From NCBI RefSeq assembly GCF_008831285.2, contig NC_045140.1, positions 5,435,528 to 5,499,527 on the forward strand: a DNA stretch of 64,000 nucleotides. The letters run 5' to 3'. This document shows positions 1 through 13,500 of the stretch, one piece after another (position 1 is the stretch's first letter; the number at the start of each line of letters is the position of its first letter). The translations under genes were made by a program, and so were the position numbers. The notes under the pieces were generated by a model. The model had not been told where the DNA came from and ran no database searches. It was given only the letters and a program-made list of their open reading frames with translations. Source of the DNA: Nymphaea colorata. Lineage: Eukaryota > Streptophyta > Magnoliopsida > Nymphaeales > Nymphaeaceae.

Positions 1-1533
1 ATTTATCTATATCTCCGTTTTAGTAATTATAAGCATTTGTTTTAGGTCTAGTTTAGTTGGGTGCACATCTACAATTGTTAGTTTTGGTCTAGGTCGGTTG
101 ACCGCAGCGGATGTGCCATGTCGGAGCCGCACCAACACCAGCGTCCATGTCACATCAATGCAGGTGCACTACTATTTAGGAGCACCCATGTGACATAGGC
201 CAGCCCACTGTAGTTTGCGCCATAGAAAGGATGTGCGTATGTGTGTCTGTGAGAGAGAGAGAGTCGAGAGAGAGCCCGCTTGTCTCCAATCCCAATGGCA
301 AAGCCTGGTGGTAGTACCTGACGATTATGCCATTGTTCAATCAAAAAAAGAGGGAAGGGGCTGTCGTGCCCTTGAAAGGGGAGGGCAGTGGTCCTCTAGA
401 TGTCCCGCAGGCCAACACAGGCACCCATAGGAAAGTGTCTAGTTTGGCAGCCATCGGCCCATCAACCTTTGCCATCTATGGTGGAAAAAAGAAGGAGGGG
501 GGGTGGTGGAGCCTTAAAGATTCACTGGAGGCTGGTCGCCAGACTCATCGGCAACCTCCGACGATAGTGTTTGATAGTTGGAGAGTTAGAGAGGGTTAAT
601 GAGAGAAGCTAAGAGTATAAGACTGAGGAGGTGCAGCAGGAGTATTAGCCAATTAGGTTAAAAACGAAAAGAAAGAAAATGGTGTCCTCCTTATCGGGCC
701 TCATTAGGCCCATTGCACAGGCCTGGATCTAGCACGACCCAAGAAAACTTCAGCCCGTTAGGCCATAGTAGCAGCCCAGGCCCGGATGTTACCCATTGGG
801 TACCCGACCCAATGCCCAGTCTTATGTTCTAATGATGATTTGATAACAAGAGAAAACAGTTGTCCATTGCTGCACCCAAGCTGCACGTGCATGTGCACCC
901 AAGTTGACAACTCTTTTGAAGAGTATGTGTTACTTAGATTAGTTTCTATGCTTGCTGTGTCCTCATACCTGTTCTTCAAAATTGACCTGCACTCACCTAG
1001 ACATATGCACACCTGTGTACTCACATGAAGTAAAAGATTCATAGAGTGTCTTGATCTCTAGAGTAAAAAACAATACCTCGACTATGTGGATTTGGTTCTC
1101 ATTTGCAACCTTTATACTTCTCTAACCAAACGCCATGTGACATTACGGTGCATTGTCATGTAAATGCATACTGAAAAAGAAAAAATGAAAAACCATCTTG
1201 TCGGCCAATCACATACATCTCAAACCCTTGGAGCGCCCTTTAAGCACTTGCTGCAAAGGAAAAGATATTATGGTCTTTTTGAACATGTCCAATTGATCGT
1301 ATTGTTGTGCATGATCATCATGTCTTCCAACCATTATCATGATTGTTGTTCTCATTCTTTTACTGGCAAGGTTTTTTCTTGGGGGTTAAATGGGAAGTTT
1401 GTTTTTCTTGGAAAGAATCTCAAGGATGCAAAAATATTGATGTTAATGGTATTGTATGATGCACTATGTTACTTTTGACACTAGCTCTAGGTGTTGCGAG
1501 ATTGTATGGTGCACCTCGGGAGAGGTCCCTAAC
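1..1533. other. 5' spacer, no recognised gene
   Basis: No reading frame here resembles a known protein and I found no coilin N-terminal (ubiquitin-like) exon. There is a GA-rich stretch near 250-280, and a C/G-rich patch at 690-825 made of GGCC and GGGTACCC words that resembles the ends of plant hAT MITEs, but I could not find a matching partner end. Upstream coilin exons could still be hidden here or lie outside the window. Confidence 0.5.
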
Positions 1534-2317
1534 CTATGTCACATGGGTGCGGGTACGATACGGGTACGGGTACGCGGACACGGCAGTTTTGAAATTTTTT
1601 GGATACGCAGACACGGGAAATTTTATATTCTAAAAAGATAAAAATGATAAAATAAAAAAAAACATTAAATTAATAATTCCGCTAACAATGGGAAGGGGAA
1701 GGACCCGACGGCCCTTCCTCCTCTTCCCCACCTGGGAAAATGAGGGACCCGAAAGTCCCTCCCTCTCTCCTTTGCCTTAGGACGAGGAAGGCTCCCTTGG
1801 AACTTCCACGAGTAAGGCAAAACAACAAAATCCCTAAATAGGGAAATCAGCAAATTAAAAAATAAAAAACATATTGCACATAGCATTGAAGAAGAGGATC
1901 AAGATCGACGGATTAACCGTCTAATATTCAAACAAAAACATCCCCAAATTGGAAAATCCAAAAAAAAAAAAAAAAAAACCAAATGAAGAACATGAAACCC
2001 TAGCTTCTAATATCGAAAAGAAAGAAAAAGCCACTTACTTGTTTGTCGCTGGCTGCCGCCAGACGTCGCTGTGGATCGCCGGACCTCGTCGCCGTCGCCC
2101 GCCATTGCTGTCACCGGTTACATGCAGAAGCAGCTGTCGCAGAGGTCTAGCGTGAAACAGGACGCGTAAAGAAGTTTAGGGTTAAAGAATGTCGGGTTAG
2201 AAAAGTGGTTCGGATCGGGTCTGACCCAGACCCGATCCAAAACGTATCCTGCCGTGTCCACGTGTCGGAGTGTCGACACAGGTACTTGGCCCATTTTACC
2301 GTGTCCGTGTGTCGTAG
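1534..2317. mobile_element. 784-bp inverted-repeat DNA transposon (hAT-like, non-autonomous)
   Basis: The left end reads CTATGTCACATGGGTGCGGG and the right end, reverse-complemented, reads CTACGACACACGGACACGG, so the two ends form an imperfect terminal inverted repeat. The element is flanked by TCCCTAAC (1526-1533) and TCCCTGAC (2318-2325), an 8-bp target duplication with one mismatch, which is the length expected for hAT elements. Subterminal regions are full of CGGGTACG and GACACGG words. No transposase frame is present, so it would depend on a partner. The superfamily rests only on the duplication length; a Mutator-like origin is not excluded. Confidence 0.6.
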
Positions 2318-2598
2318 TCCCTGACCAAATTCTATGGATACAATGACTGATCTCCATCAAGAAGGAATAATATTTCTAGATCACTTTATAGATCCTGATA
2401 TTGTTTGTTGAACCATTTGAGATCTTTATCAGGCCTACGAGAGCTAATCTAAGCAAAGCATCATGGCAAGACATGTGAAACTATGGTTGTATTGCTAATT
2501 TTGCTTTCTTGATTGCCATTTGATTGACACCTTAGATCATGCCTTTTGCTAACTATGTTGTCTTTTATAGCACATTCTAATCTACATATAAACCTCAG

Positions 2599-5500
2599 TT
2601 ACCTAGCAGAAGTGCTCGTCGCAAGAAGGCCAAAAGGCTGTGGTTACGGAAAATGGCTAGTGCTAAACCTGTAGAGGTAATGCATGTTGGGGATTAAAGG
2701 AATTTTTTCTCCTTCAATAGTTAAAAAATGTGAATTAATATACTATCCTGCATTGGATTGCACTTTTACGAGAATTGTTTCAAGTATTTGAGCTGTTGAA
2801 GGTATATTAGACATAGTTTGCTGTTGTTTTTTCTTTCCAGCCCACTAAGGATAATTCATCCGAAAAAGATGTAGAGATGAAATTCTTGGAAAGGGAACAT
2901 GATCAGCAAGATGATGTGGATGATGATGAAGTCGTGCCTGTAATTGTTGAGCCTGGACATATACGTTTTGAACCTATTAGTGGAGGTACTGTTTAAATTT
3001 TCTGTCAAACTTGTATTGTTCTGTATTTTGCAAATTGATTTGGCATTTTTCAAGCACCCCATGCATACACCTGCACACCGTTCTGCACCATATACTTGTC
3101 TCAGTCTCTCAGATAAACTGATTGGTATACGTTCGATGCCATTTAAATCTTGAATCTGCATATATAGTTGACAGTTGCCATCTGCCTTCACTTGTATGCG
3201 TTGTTTTCTGTGAGGGTGGGGCCATATTTTTGGCAATATGATCTTATAACATCTCATCTTTTTTGAAGACGTACAAATTTGGACATCAAGATGTGTTTGG
3301 AACACATCCACAATGCTTGTGCTTTTGCACTTCAGATGACAAATTTTTTTGTTAATGTTTTTTGAATTTTGATGAGTGTAATGAGCACCTGGGTAGTGGC
3401 TGAGGCAGGAAAATCAGATTTATCATTGGTTAATGTTCATGACTACAATAGAAACAGGTTTCTTTTTCTCTCTGACCTCAAATGCAGGCTTCTTTGTAAA
3501 ATCTGGTTTGGCCCTGGGAAACACGGCATGTCATTATTTTGTGCACTTACACATGCTTGTCAAACTAAATAAAAGGCTATTATGAAGCTGGTTCGCTTCA
3601 AGTGTCACAAACTTCCCAGCCATTTCATTTTGCACCTTGATTTATACATGTTTGTTACCACCTTTAGTAGCAGATTTTACACATGTTTGTTACCACCTTT
3701 AGTAGCAGGAGTTTGTAGGTGTTTGTAAATCCTGCTAGTTATGGCTTGTACTTTTGTCTTTCCAAATGTATGTTGCAGAGGTTTACAGTTACTATCTGTA
3801 AGCAAGTAAGTTTCCAAGTCTGCTGTTTCATGTCATGCACCTTGATTTATCTGGTGCTTCCAGTGCTAAGTTTCCAATCTGCTGTTTCATGTCATGCACC
3901 TTGATTTATCTGGTGCTTCCAGTGCACATGTTGTGTTCCTTTTACAGTTTTTTCTTTTTTGAGAAGTAACCACGATTTGCATCATTATCTCTTAATCTAG
4001 TAATGGCTGGTGTTTTCCATGTTATTATTATTTAAATTATGTACATGTACATGTATATATGATCATGTGCTCGTAACATTTGCATGCATTGAAACGTATT
4101 TGGGTGTGTTCTTTCTCTCCCTTTCTTTGCCCGTCTTTCTCTCTCTCTCTCTCTCTTATATATATACACACACACATTATATGCATATATTGTTATGAGT
4201 CATAGGTTTAAAGGAATTTATAATACCTTTTGTTGCTGTGATGATGTGATCTCATTGCTCATTTCAGATTATGGTATTTCATGTAATCAATTTACAATTT
4301 TAGTTTTTTCTTTTTTAGTGGATGCAAAGCAAGATAATGGGAGGCATGAGGATCCAGTGGTATGTTTATGCTGTTCCTTTCATCCTTTTGCTCCATTAAC
4401 CAGTTGATTAGTAAGCTTGTAGATTTTCAGGTGGAATGCCTTACTGATCCAGACCTAGTGGAAGTAGACATATGTAAAATCAGCATAGTGGAGTTGTCCA
4501 CTCCAGAATGTTAAACATATCCTTATGTAATAGGCCGCTAAATTTACACCATTTTGCTTGTCATTCTGTTTTTCATTTGATCAGAAGATGCCAAGTCCTT
4601 ATTGTTATGCCTATTTCCCTAGAATATGGTGAACACCTGTTTAATGTTACTAAACCAGTGAAAAGTGCCTCTGTCAAACATCTAAATGTTGATGTATTTT
4701 CATCTACATAAATATTTGACTGGTAGTATATGGTGCATGTGAGGGGTAGAGATGTGTGTACCTTCTATTATTTTTCTCAAATCCAGTTATTGCAGAACTA
4801 TTGAATGATAATAGGACTTTCTGCTTTTACTAGAAGATCATGGTTTGGGCTGCTTTGCTTGTCAGCCTAAAAATTTCTCTCAGTTGAATTTCATCCATGT
4901 CTATCAAGTTCAGCCTGTTGGTGGAGGATGCTAGGATAAACCATGTGCCATGAGCAGTTAGTCTATGATATGAAGGTTTATCAGCTCCACACTTGGCAAA
5001 TCTTATGTTTAAAGTTTAAACTTTAAATCCACATGCGGCTAGGTAGCTATATTTCTTTCCTGTTCTTTTTCACTTTCTTAATTGTATCTGAAGTTCTGTC
5101 TCTTAATTGAACAGGAACTCATTAAATGGAATGGAACAACTTGCAAGAGAAAGGGCCAGAAATGGGGAAAGGAGAAAACTTCTGTAGAGAAAGTAAATGC
5201 CAAAGTGGATGAGGAGGAAGATTTGATGTTCGAGAAGGAGGAGGTGGCTGACAAACATGTTGATTTCGAACAACTTGCACCCTTAACTGGGATACCAGAG
5301 GTTTCATTTCCTACTGTTCTATTGACTTAGTGTTCTTAGTCATTCTTCTGTTATTTGTTTAGGTACTTTATTCTAGGCATTGTGATAACTCTTAGCATTT
5401 TTAATCTTCTTGAGTCATTAGAATGGACAAATTTATAAGTAGATATATGTGCCCGTTTTTTGCCTAGAATTTCATCAATGTGCCTATGCAATATTAGGAA

Positions 5501-8500
5501 ATGGATGAAAAAATAGTATTAACCCATAGAAAAAACAAGAAAAGGACACCCTTCAAGAAGAACTTTGGTGGCTTTCTTGTGTAAATGATGATCAATGTGA
5601 AGGAGGTTATGGTTAAAACTTTTTGTGTTACAAATGCTTGAATAGATAGAGTTTGGTGGGTATCAGGTTAGTGAAGAACCATAGATGGCAATATTGATAT
5701 TTTTCCTTTACCATTTTCAATAATTGGTGATATGCAGGAATTTTTCTGATCAGTCTACTTTTGGGTTGGAGACATTGCCATTGTTTGTCGGTTGATCCAT
5801 GGGTTTGGTACTGGAAATACTACCTGTTGCAGCGGAGAAGAAGAGAGTGAGAGAGAGAAGCTGCCGTGAGATTGAACCTTCAGAACCTCTTCTTACGATA
5901 ACCCTCATCTCTCTTATAAAAGAGATTAGGGTAAAAAGGGATTTACAAAATAACTCAATGGAAAATAAGGAAAATATTAAAGAGATCTTATAACTCTTTA
6001 ATATTACAAGGAACCTCCTAAAACATAAAACTTTTCTTGTTCAACACTCCCCCTCAAGCTGGAGCATACATATTAAACATGCTCAGCTTGTCACAACATC
6101 TAGAGAAATCACCAATAGGAAGAGCTTTGGTGAAGATATCTGCAGCTTGATCTTCTGAAGGAACATGAGCAGTGGCAATGGTTCCTGCTTGAACGAGATC
6201 TCGAATGTAATGGCAATCCACCTCAATATGTTTAGTTCTTTCATGGAAAACTGGATTGTTTGCAATGTGTGTGGCTGCTTGATTGTCACAATACATCTTC
6301 ATGGGAAGTGTGATTGACACACTTAAGCTGGATAGCATGGATCTAGCCCACGTCATTTCTGCTGCTGTTTGAGCCATAGCTCTGTATTCGGATTCTGCAC
6401 TAGATCTTGACACCACACCTTGTTTTTTGCTTCTCCACGATATGAGGTTTCCTCCCACAAATACACAAAATCCTGTGGTAGATTTTCTGTCCTCTACTGA
6501 GCCAGCATAATCAGCATCACTATAGGCTTCCACTTCCAGAGTCTTGCCTTTTGTGAACAAAAGGCCTTTGCCAGGAGAAGATTTCAGATATTTAACCACC
6601 ATCAAAGCAGCATCCCAATGAACTTTCCTTGGTTTTTCCATAAATTGACTTAGTTTTCCCACTGCAAAACTAATGTCTGGTCTTGTCACGGTAACATAGA
6701 GAAGTTTTCCAATAAGGGATCTGTAAGATCTAGAATCCACTAATTCTGTTTGGTCATCATGAAGATGTATACGTGGATTCATAGGTAAATTTGCCGGTTT
6801 AGCTCCTAGCATCCCTGTGTCCTGCAATAAATCAAGAACATATTTCCGTTGAGAGAGAACAACACCCTCACCATTGCGAGCAACTTCTATTCCCAAGAAG
6901 TATCGTAGAGGACCTAGATCTTTCGTCACAAAGTGTTTTTGAAGAAACAACTTTGCATCAGAAATTTCTTGATCAGAATCACCTGTCAGGATAATATCAT
7001 CAACATAAACCACGAGAACAGTTATACCTCGGGAAGCCTTCTTGATAAACAAGGAATGATCAAGAGGAGATCTCACAAAGCCACACTGTGAGACTACCTC
7101 GGAAAACTTGTGAAACCACGCACGAGGACTCTGTTTGAGTCCATAAATAGCTTTCTTCAGCTTGCACACTTTTCCACACTCCCCCTGTCGTTCAAATCCC
7201 GGTGGTTGTTGCATATAGACAGTCTCATCAAGATCACCATACAAAAAGGCGTTTTTGACATCCAGTTGATACATGTGCCAGTCATGGTGGACAGCCACAG
7301 AAATAATAAGACGAATGGTTCCCAACCGAGCAACTGGAGAGAAGGTCTCAAAGAAATCCACACCGTAGGTCTGCGTGTAGCCCTTAGCAACCAATCGAGC
7401 TTTGTATCGTTCCAAAGAACCATCAGAATTATACTTAACTGTGAATACCCACTTTGAGCCAACAATATCACATCGAGGAGGAGGATCAACAAGTTCCCAA
7501 GTGCCTTAAACTCAAGAGCATTATCAGTGCGAATGTTTTTAACAAGAATACCAAACTGGGTCTTTATTTCAATAATAAGGTTTTTGAGAGTACATACGAC
7601 TTCAGACCTTTCCTTCAAAAGGAAAACCCAGGTGACTCGAGAATAATCATCTACGATGACAAGAAAATAACGAAATCTTGACCTACTAGCAACTCTGCTA
7701 GGACCCCACACATCAACATGAAGAAGATCAAATAGTCCACAACTGGACGTACTAAGACTCGATGAATAACTACTACGAGTGTGTTTGCCAAGTTGACAAG
7801 CTTCACACTGGAACGACTCTGGTAAGGAGAGATGTGGAAGGAGATGACGGAGCTTGGAGACAGATGGATGACCAAGTCTGAGATGCCACTGGAACGAGGA
7901 GGACAACGATGTGATCGATGATGCTGCAATACCCACGGGATCCGACAGGAAGTAGATGCCCCCTTTCTCATAGCCTCCACCAATCGTCTTCCCAGTAGGC
8001 AAGTCCTGAAATGAACATAAACCAGAGTCAAACGTAACACGACAATGTAAATCATTAACCAATTGTCCGACAGATAACAAATTTGTGGGAAACTTAGGAG
8101 CATATAACACATTGGGAATAGTCATAGATTGAGAGATCTTGATATCTCCATATCCCATAATGGGTGACAATCTACCATCTGCAAGTCTCACATGGCGTAT
8201 CTGAGGTAGTGAGTGTAGCACAGTAAACATAGAAGGCGTACTACAAAAGTGCCTCGATGCCCCAGAATCAATAATCCAAGTAGTACCTGTATCATGTGAG
8301 ATAGTGTCAACAGACATAGCGCTGTCAGTCATAACTGTGGAGGCCGATGGCTGAGTAGATCTGTGTGCTAGAAAGTCCTCATACTCTGACTTATTGATAC
8401 TCACAGTCATTGTCTCAGGCTGAGAAGAAGATAAAGACCCATCTACTACTGATGACGCTGCTTGGGCCGCTCCAATAGAAGACTGTAAAGAGTTCTTCCC

Positions 8501-9392
8501 TAGCTTTGATGTAACATTTCTGCCTAAGGATGGCGCTGCAGTAGGACGACCATGTTTATCCCAACATCTGTCTTCCAAATGACCTATTTTCCCACAATAA
8601 GTGCACTGAAATCTCCCCCGACCTCCTCCTGACCCACGGCCCATGCCTCTTCCCCTGAATAAACCGCGTCCACGTCCTCCTGAAGCTGCTAAGGCAGAGG
8701 CATGGATATCACTGGCAGGTGAAGAGAGGGTCACAGCAAGACGACTAAGCCTGTTGTAGGCTTCAGCTAGATCAGGGATTTCTGCTCCAGTCAGCATCTG
8801 AGCCTTTGCTACTGCATATTCAGAGGAGAGACCCTGTAGGAATTTCGCAACCATAGACTGTTCACCATGGGTCTTATAACATGTTGGACATGGAGGACGT
8901 AATGCTTTAAGTCGCTCAGAGATGGACTTAAGGGAAGCGAAGTACTGAGCAAGACTTTGGTCACCCTGTTGCAGATTAAGTAGTTCCTCCTCTACCTGCA
9001 ATATTTTGCTAATATTCCTGTCATTCGAGTAAGTCTGTTTCAAGAAATCCCACATTTGCTTAGCCGAGGTGTAGTATGCAATAGTTGATGCAATTTGGGG
9101 TTGCACACTATTCATGATCCATGACATGACAATATTATTATCTCCCTTCCATGAACTATATTTTCCACTCTTTTCAACAGGTTCGTTTTCTTCTATAACA
9201 TGCTCCTTTTGATGTCCAATCACAGACATCATAAACACACGAGACCAAATCTCATAGTTAGATCCATCTAACTTTACAGTAGAACCATACGAAAATGGAT
9301 TTCCTCCACTTTTAACTTCATGAGAAAAATCAGATTTATTACTTTCAGCCATCATAAATCTGTCCACAAGAGATCAACCACCAATAGCGAGA

Positions 9393-9452
<60 letters not shown>

Positions 9453-10462
9453 CTATTGAGAAAGAAACTGATCAACAAGAACCGACGTCCCACACGGCAA
9501 CGTTAGATGTGTAGAAACAATCAACCTGCTGTCCAACTGTTGACAGCAATACCACAACAAAGAAGACTGCAATCTGAAGACAGAAAAACGCTGCTACCAG
9601 CAAGCAAGCCCACAACTGAAAACGAATCCCCACTGTTTGTATTGTTTGCGCTGACCAACGACTTATCTATTTATGCATCTAACGCTGTTGTACCACAGTT
9701 TATCCTTCACAGATCATGAATAATGACAGCAAATAAAACAATCAACATAAACTTGCCATAGACGTCATAGATAGCAGTCCTCCACTTGGCTGCGTTGATC
9801 ATATAACATATCAAACCATAGGCGATTAATCAGCGCAGACTCCCACACAGCTGCAATACTATATATACTTCTGAAAAATCCACGGCTGGAGTCTATTCAC
9901 GCATCTGTCCTAGCGTGAATAGACTCCTCCACACTGTTCCGTTGCTGGAAAACAGCAACTAGAACAGGCGAGAGATGAAGGAGAAAGAAGACGGAGGAAG
10001 TAGAAGAGATCAAGCCTGAAAGGAGACGGAGGATCGCCGACGGTGTGCGTCACGTCCGCGCGCTGGCTGTGTGCTTCAAGTCTCCAGTCACGTCCGTAGC
10101 TCTGATACCATGTTGCAGCGGAGAAGAAGAGAGTGAGAGAGAGAAGCTGCCGTGAGATTGAACCTTCAGAACCTCTTCTTACGATAACCCTCATCTCTCT
10201 TATAAAAGAGATTAGGGTAAAAAGGGATTTACAAAATAACTCAATGGAAAATAAGGAAAATATTAAAGAGATCTTATAACTCTTTAATATTACAAGGAAC
10301 CTCCTAAAACATAAAACTTTTCTTGTTCAACACTACCTAATAGGTTTTGGGAAGGAAATCGTCAACCTTACAGTCAAGTGTGTTTAACACCCTTTTAAAT
10401 GTTCTGTTGTCATAATCAGTGTGTATCAACCGAATATGGACCACTGTACATCTTTAAATAAA

Positions 10463-10510
<48 letters not shown>

Positions 10511-13500
10511 CCATCAAAATCTTCAATTTATTCCCTTTTTATCGCCGATTTTTTTTCCCCATAAAGTATCACCAAATTTTCAATTTATCACCAAAATGAA
10601 TTTCATGTGATAATATAGCTAGGTTGTCACACGAAAAAAGAGTGTCATTTCTTAGGGAAAAAAAACCTTTTCTTAAAGCTTGTTCTTTTTGATTTTCTAG
10701 AAGTGGCAAAGCTGTAAAAAAAAATTGAAAATTAAAAGAAAGCTTGAAGCTTTTATAGCGTGACAGTTGAAACTTTGATTCTTGCTGATGCATTGTTATA
10801 TTTTCTGTGCAGTTAGTTACTTTGGTATGATACTGTGACTCATGAGTTGTGTGGTACTCTTTAAAGGAAGCAATGGCACTCTTTAAAGGAAGCAATGTCA
10901 TGTGCAAGCTCTATGATTTGCAAGTTCTTTGTACATCACGAGCGACTAACTTGTGGGGCTTATGTTTAGTTTTATTTACTTTAAGTAACAAATTAATTTC
11001 ATCAGCAATTGTTACAATACTTGCAAAAATATCGTAGAAAATATTTTATCACAAAAAAGTCATGATGTTCTTGATGTTACCGGAATATTTTAAGTTCTAT
11101 CTTTGGTGTATATTTTATATTCAAAAAATTTGACCACGGACTTCTGTTTTTGCAAGAAATAGAAGACCTATTGCTCCATTACCTTTTTATTGTCTCTTGT
11201 TTTCTTTTATTTTAGATCTTTTGAGATTCTATTAACAATGAAACTGTTGATTGAATGCAAATGTGGTTTTGACCTCAATAGTATCATCCATGCATCAATG
11301 CTAAACTTTTACCCTTGTGCATGCATGCATATACACTATAAATGCGACTATAATAGTCACTAAAGAAGAATATGATAGAAAAAGGCAAAAGATATCAATC
11401 TTATTGAATGAATACTCAATGGGTGTAAAACAACATACTTTATACAAGAGGCAGCTCAAGAATATATATAAGAAATAAGAGTGAAGGAGAGAAAGAAGAG
11501 AGGGCTGTTCTAGCCGTTGGAGGTTCCAACGGCTCATAAAAGAGCCGTTGGAACTCCCAGGTCCCAACGGCTAGAACAAAGGGAAAACAGAAAAGAAAAA
11601 GAAAAGAAAAAATAAGAGAAAGAATAAAATACATAAGAAGAGAAATAAAATGTAAAAAATGTAAAATCTAACCTAGCTATGATATCAACAAGATATCTTA
11701 TTTCCTAACACCTTCCTTAAACTTACGGTGCTATCACCAAAAGTTTATCTAAAAGAAAGTTGAATCTAGGAGAACATAAAGGCTTTGTGAACAAATCAGC
11801 CAGCTGGAACTTAGAGGAGACATACGGAAGCTTGATAGTCTTCTTCAAAAATTCTTCACGAACATAGTGACAATCATTTCTATATGCTTTGTTCGTTCAT
11901 GAAATGTTTGATTCTTGGCAATGTAGATAGAAACTCTTGTTGTCGCAACACAAATCAATGGGTTCTTCTATTCTTGTTCTCATATCAAGGAGCATTTGAC
12001 GAAGCCAGACAATTTTCATAGTTGTAGAAGCCATAGCTCGATATTCAGCTTCAGTAGAGGATAGAGACTTTCTGTTGTTTCTTGCACTTCCATGATATGA
12101 GTGATTCCTAGGGGTGGGCATCGGGCCGGGCCTGGTAAGACCCGGCCTAGTAAGACTCGGCCTGGGCCCAGTCCGATGGGGGGAAGGGGGAAGAAGGAGA
12201 GGGGGAGGAGGTGGAGGTGGAGGGGGGGAAGGGGGAAGAAGGAGAGGCGGAGGGGGGGAAGGGGGAAGAAGGAGAGGCGGAGGGGGGAAAGGGAAAGAAG
12301 GAGAGGCGGAGGATGGGGGATGGGAGGAGGAGGAGGAGGAGCATGGGGGACGGGCCGGGCAGGGCCGCACCATCGGGCTCGGACCCGGGCCGGGTACCCA
12401 GTGGTAGCCCGGCCCGACGCCCAGGCCTAGTGATTCCCCTAAAAAAAACACAAAAACCAGTAGTTGAGTGTCTATCATTTGGACCTCCTCCTCAATCAAC
12501 ATCAATATAAACAATCAAGTTTAAGGAGGAAGAGGAAGACATAAATACTCCCTTATTTATTGTTCCCTTAATGTATATAATGATAAGAAGAACAACTCCC
12601 ATATGAACGGTTGATGGAGCATGTTGAAATTGATTCACAGTATGAACTGCATGAGCAATGTCAGGCCGAGTGATGCTAAGATACATTAAGGAGCCCATAA
12701 GCTGTCGGTAAGGAGTGGGATTGGTAAGTGGAACTCCATCATCAATCTTCATTTTGATTCCTACTGCTTCAGGAGTTTGTGTGACCTTATCATTTGTTAT
12801 GCCTGATTTAGCAATGATCTCTGCAGCAAACTTAGTTTGTGACAAAAAATATCCTCTAGTAGAATATGCAACCTCAATACCCAAGAAATATGTTAGAAAA
12901 CCTAAATCTTTCATTTCAAAAGTTTTTTGTAGTAATTTCTTACATTCTTTAATACTTTCCTTATCACTATCTGTCATGTCATCAACATACAATAAGAGGA
13001 TTATGATACCTGCATTAGTATTCTTAACAAACAAGGCAATGTCAGTTAAACATGAATGAAATCCATAATCAGAAATAACAGAGTTAAAACGGTCAAACCA
13101 AACTTTAGGAGCTTGTTTGAGGCCATAAAGAGCCTTCTTAAGTCTAAGAACTTTTCCTTGTGGAATAGACAAAGACAAACCATGTGGTACTTTTATATAA
13201 ACTTCTTCCATAAGATCTCCATTTAAAAAGACATTTTTAACATCCATTTGATAGATGTTTCAGTTTTTAATGGATGCTAAAGCAATAAAAGCCCTAACAA
13301 TAGTCATTCTAGCTATAACGGCAAAAGTTTCCTCGTAGTCAATACCATATTCTTGTGTATAACCTTTTGCAGCAAGCCTCACATTATATCTTTCTAGAGA
13401 TCCATCACTTCTAGTCTTCACCTTGTAAACCTACTTGCATCCAATAGTCTTTTTTCCTATAGGTAAGTCTTGTATTTCTCAAGTTTGGGCTTTTCTCAAG

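Larger units (their letters stand above)
5825..10332 (-). mobile_element. Copia-1: young Ty1/Copia LTR retrotransposon with internal deletion
   Basis: The element is 4508 bp and inserted antisense to coilin. It is bounded by LTRs at 5825-6046 and 10111-10332 (both 222 bp, TG...CA ends, identical base for base by my reading). The target duplication is CTACC at 5820-5824 and 10333-10337. Next to the right LTR, the minus strand reads TGGTATCAGAGC, the usual initiator-Met tRNA primer site. Next to the left LTR the minus strand ends in the purine tract AGGGGGAG. The gene order gag, protease, integrase, RT, RNase H is that of Copia. The internal region is short because the integrase C-terminal part and the linker to RT are missing. 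Identical LTRs mean a very recent insertion. Confidence 0.97.

Noticed and set aside
7651-8112. 153-residue frame on the minus strand
   Set aside because: Shadow of the Copia-1 gag–integrase frame.
11897-12514. 205-residue Pro/Ser-rich frame on the minus strand
   Set aside because: It reads through the hAT MITE and joins Copia RNase H pieces; the Pro/Ser stretch is the purine array read on the other strand.
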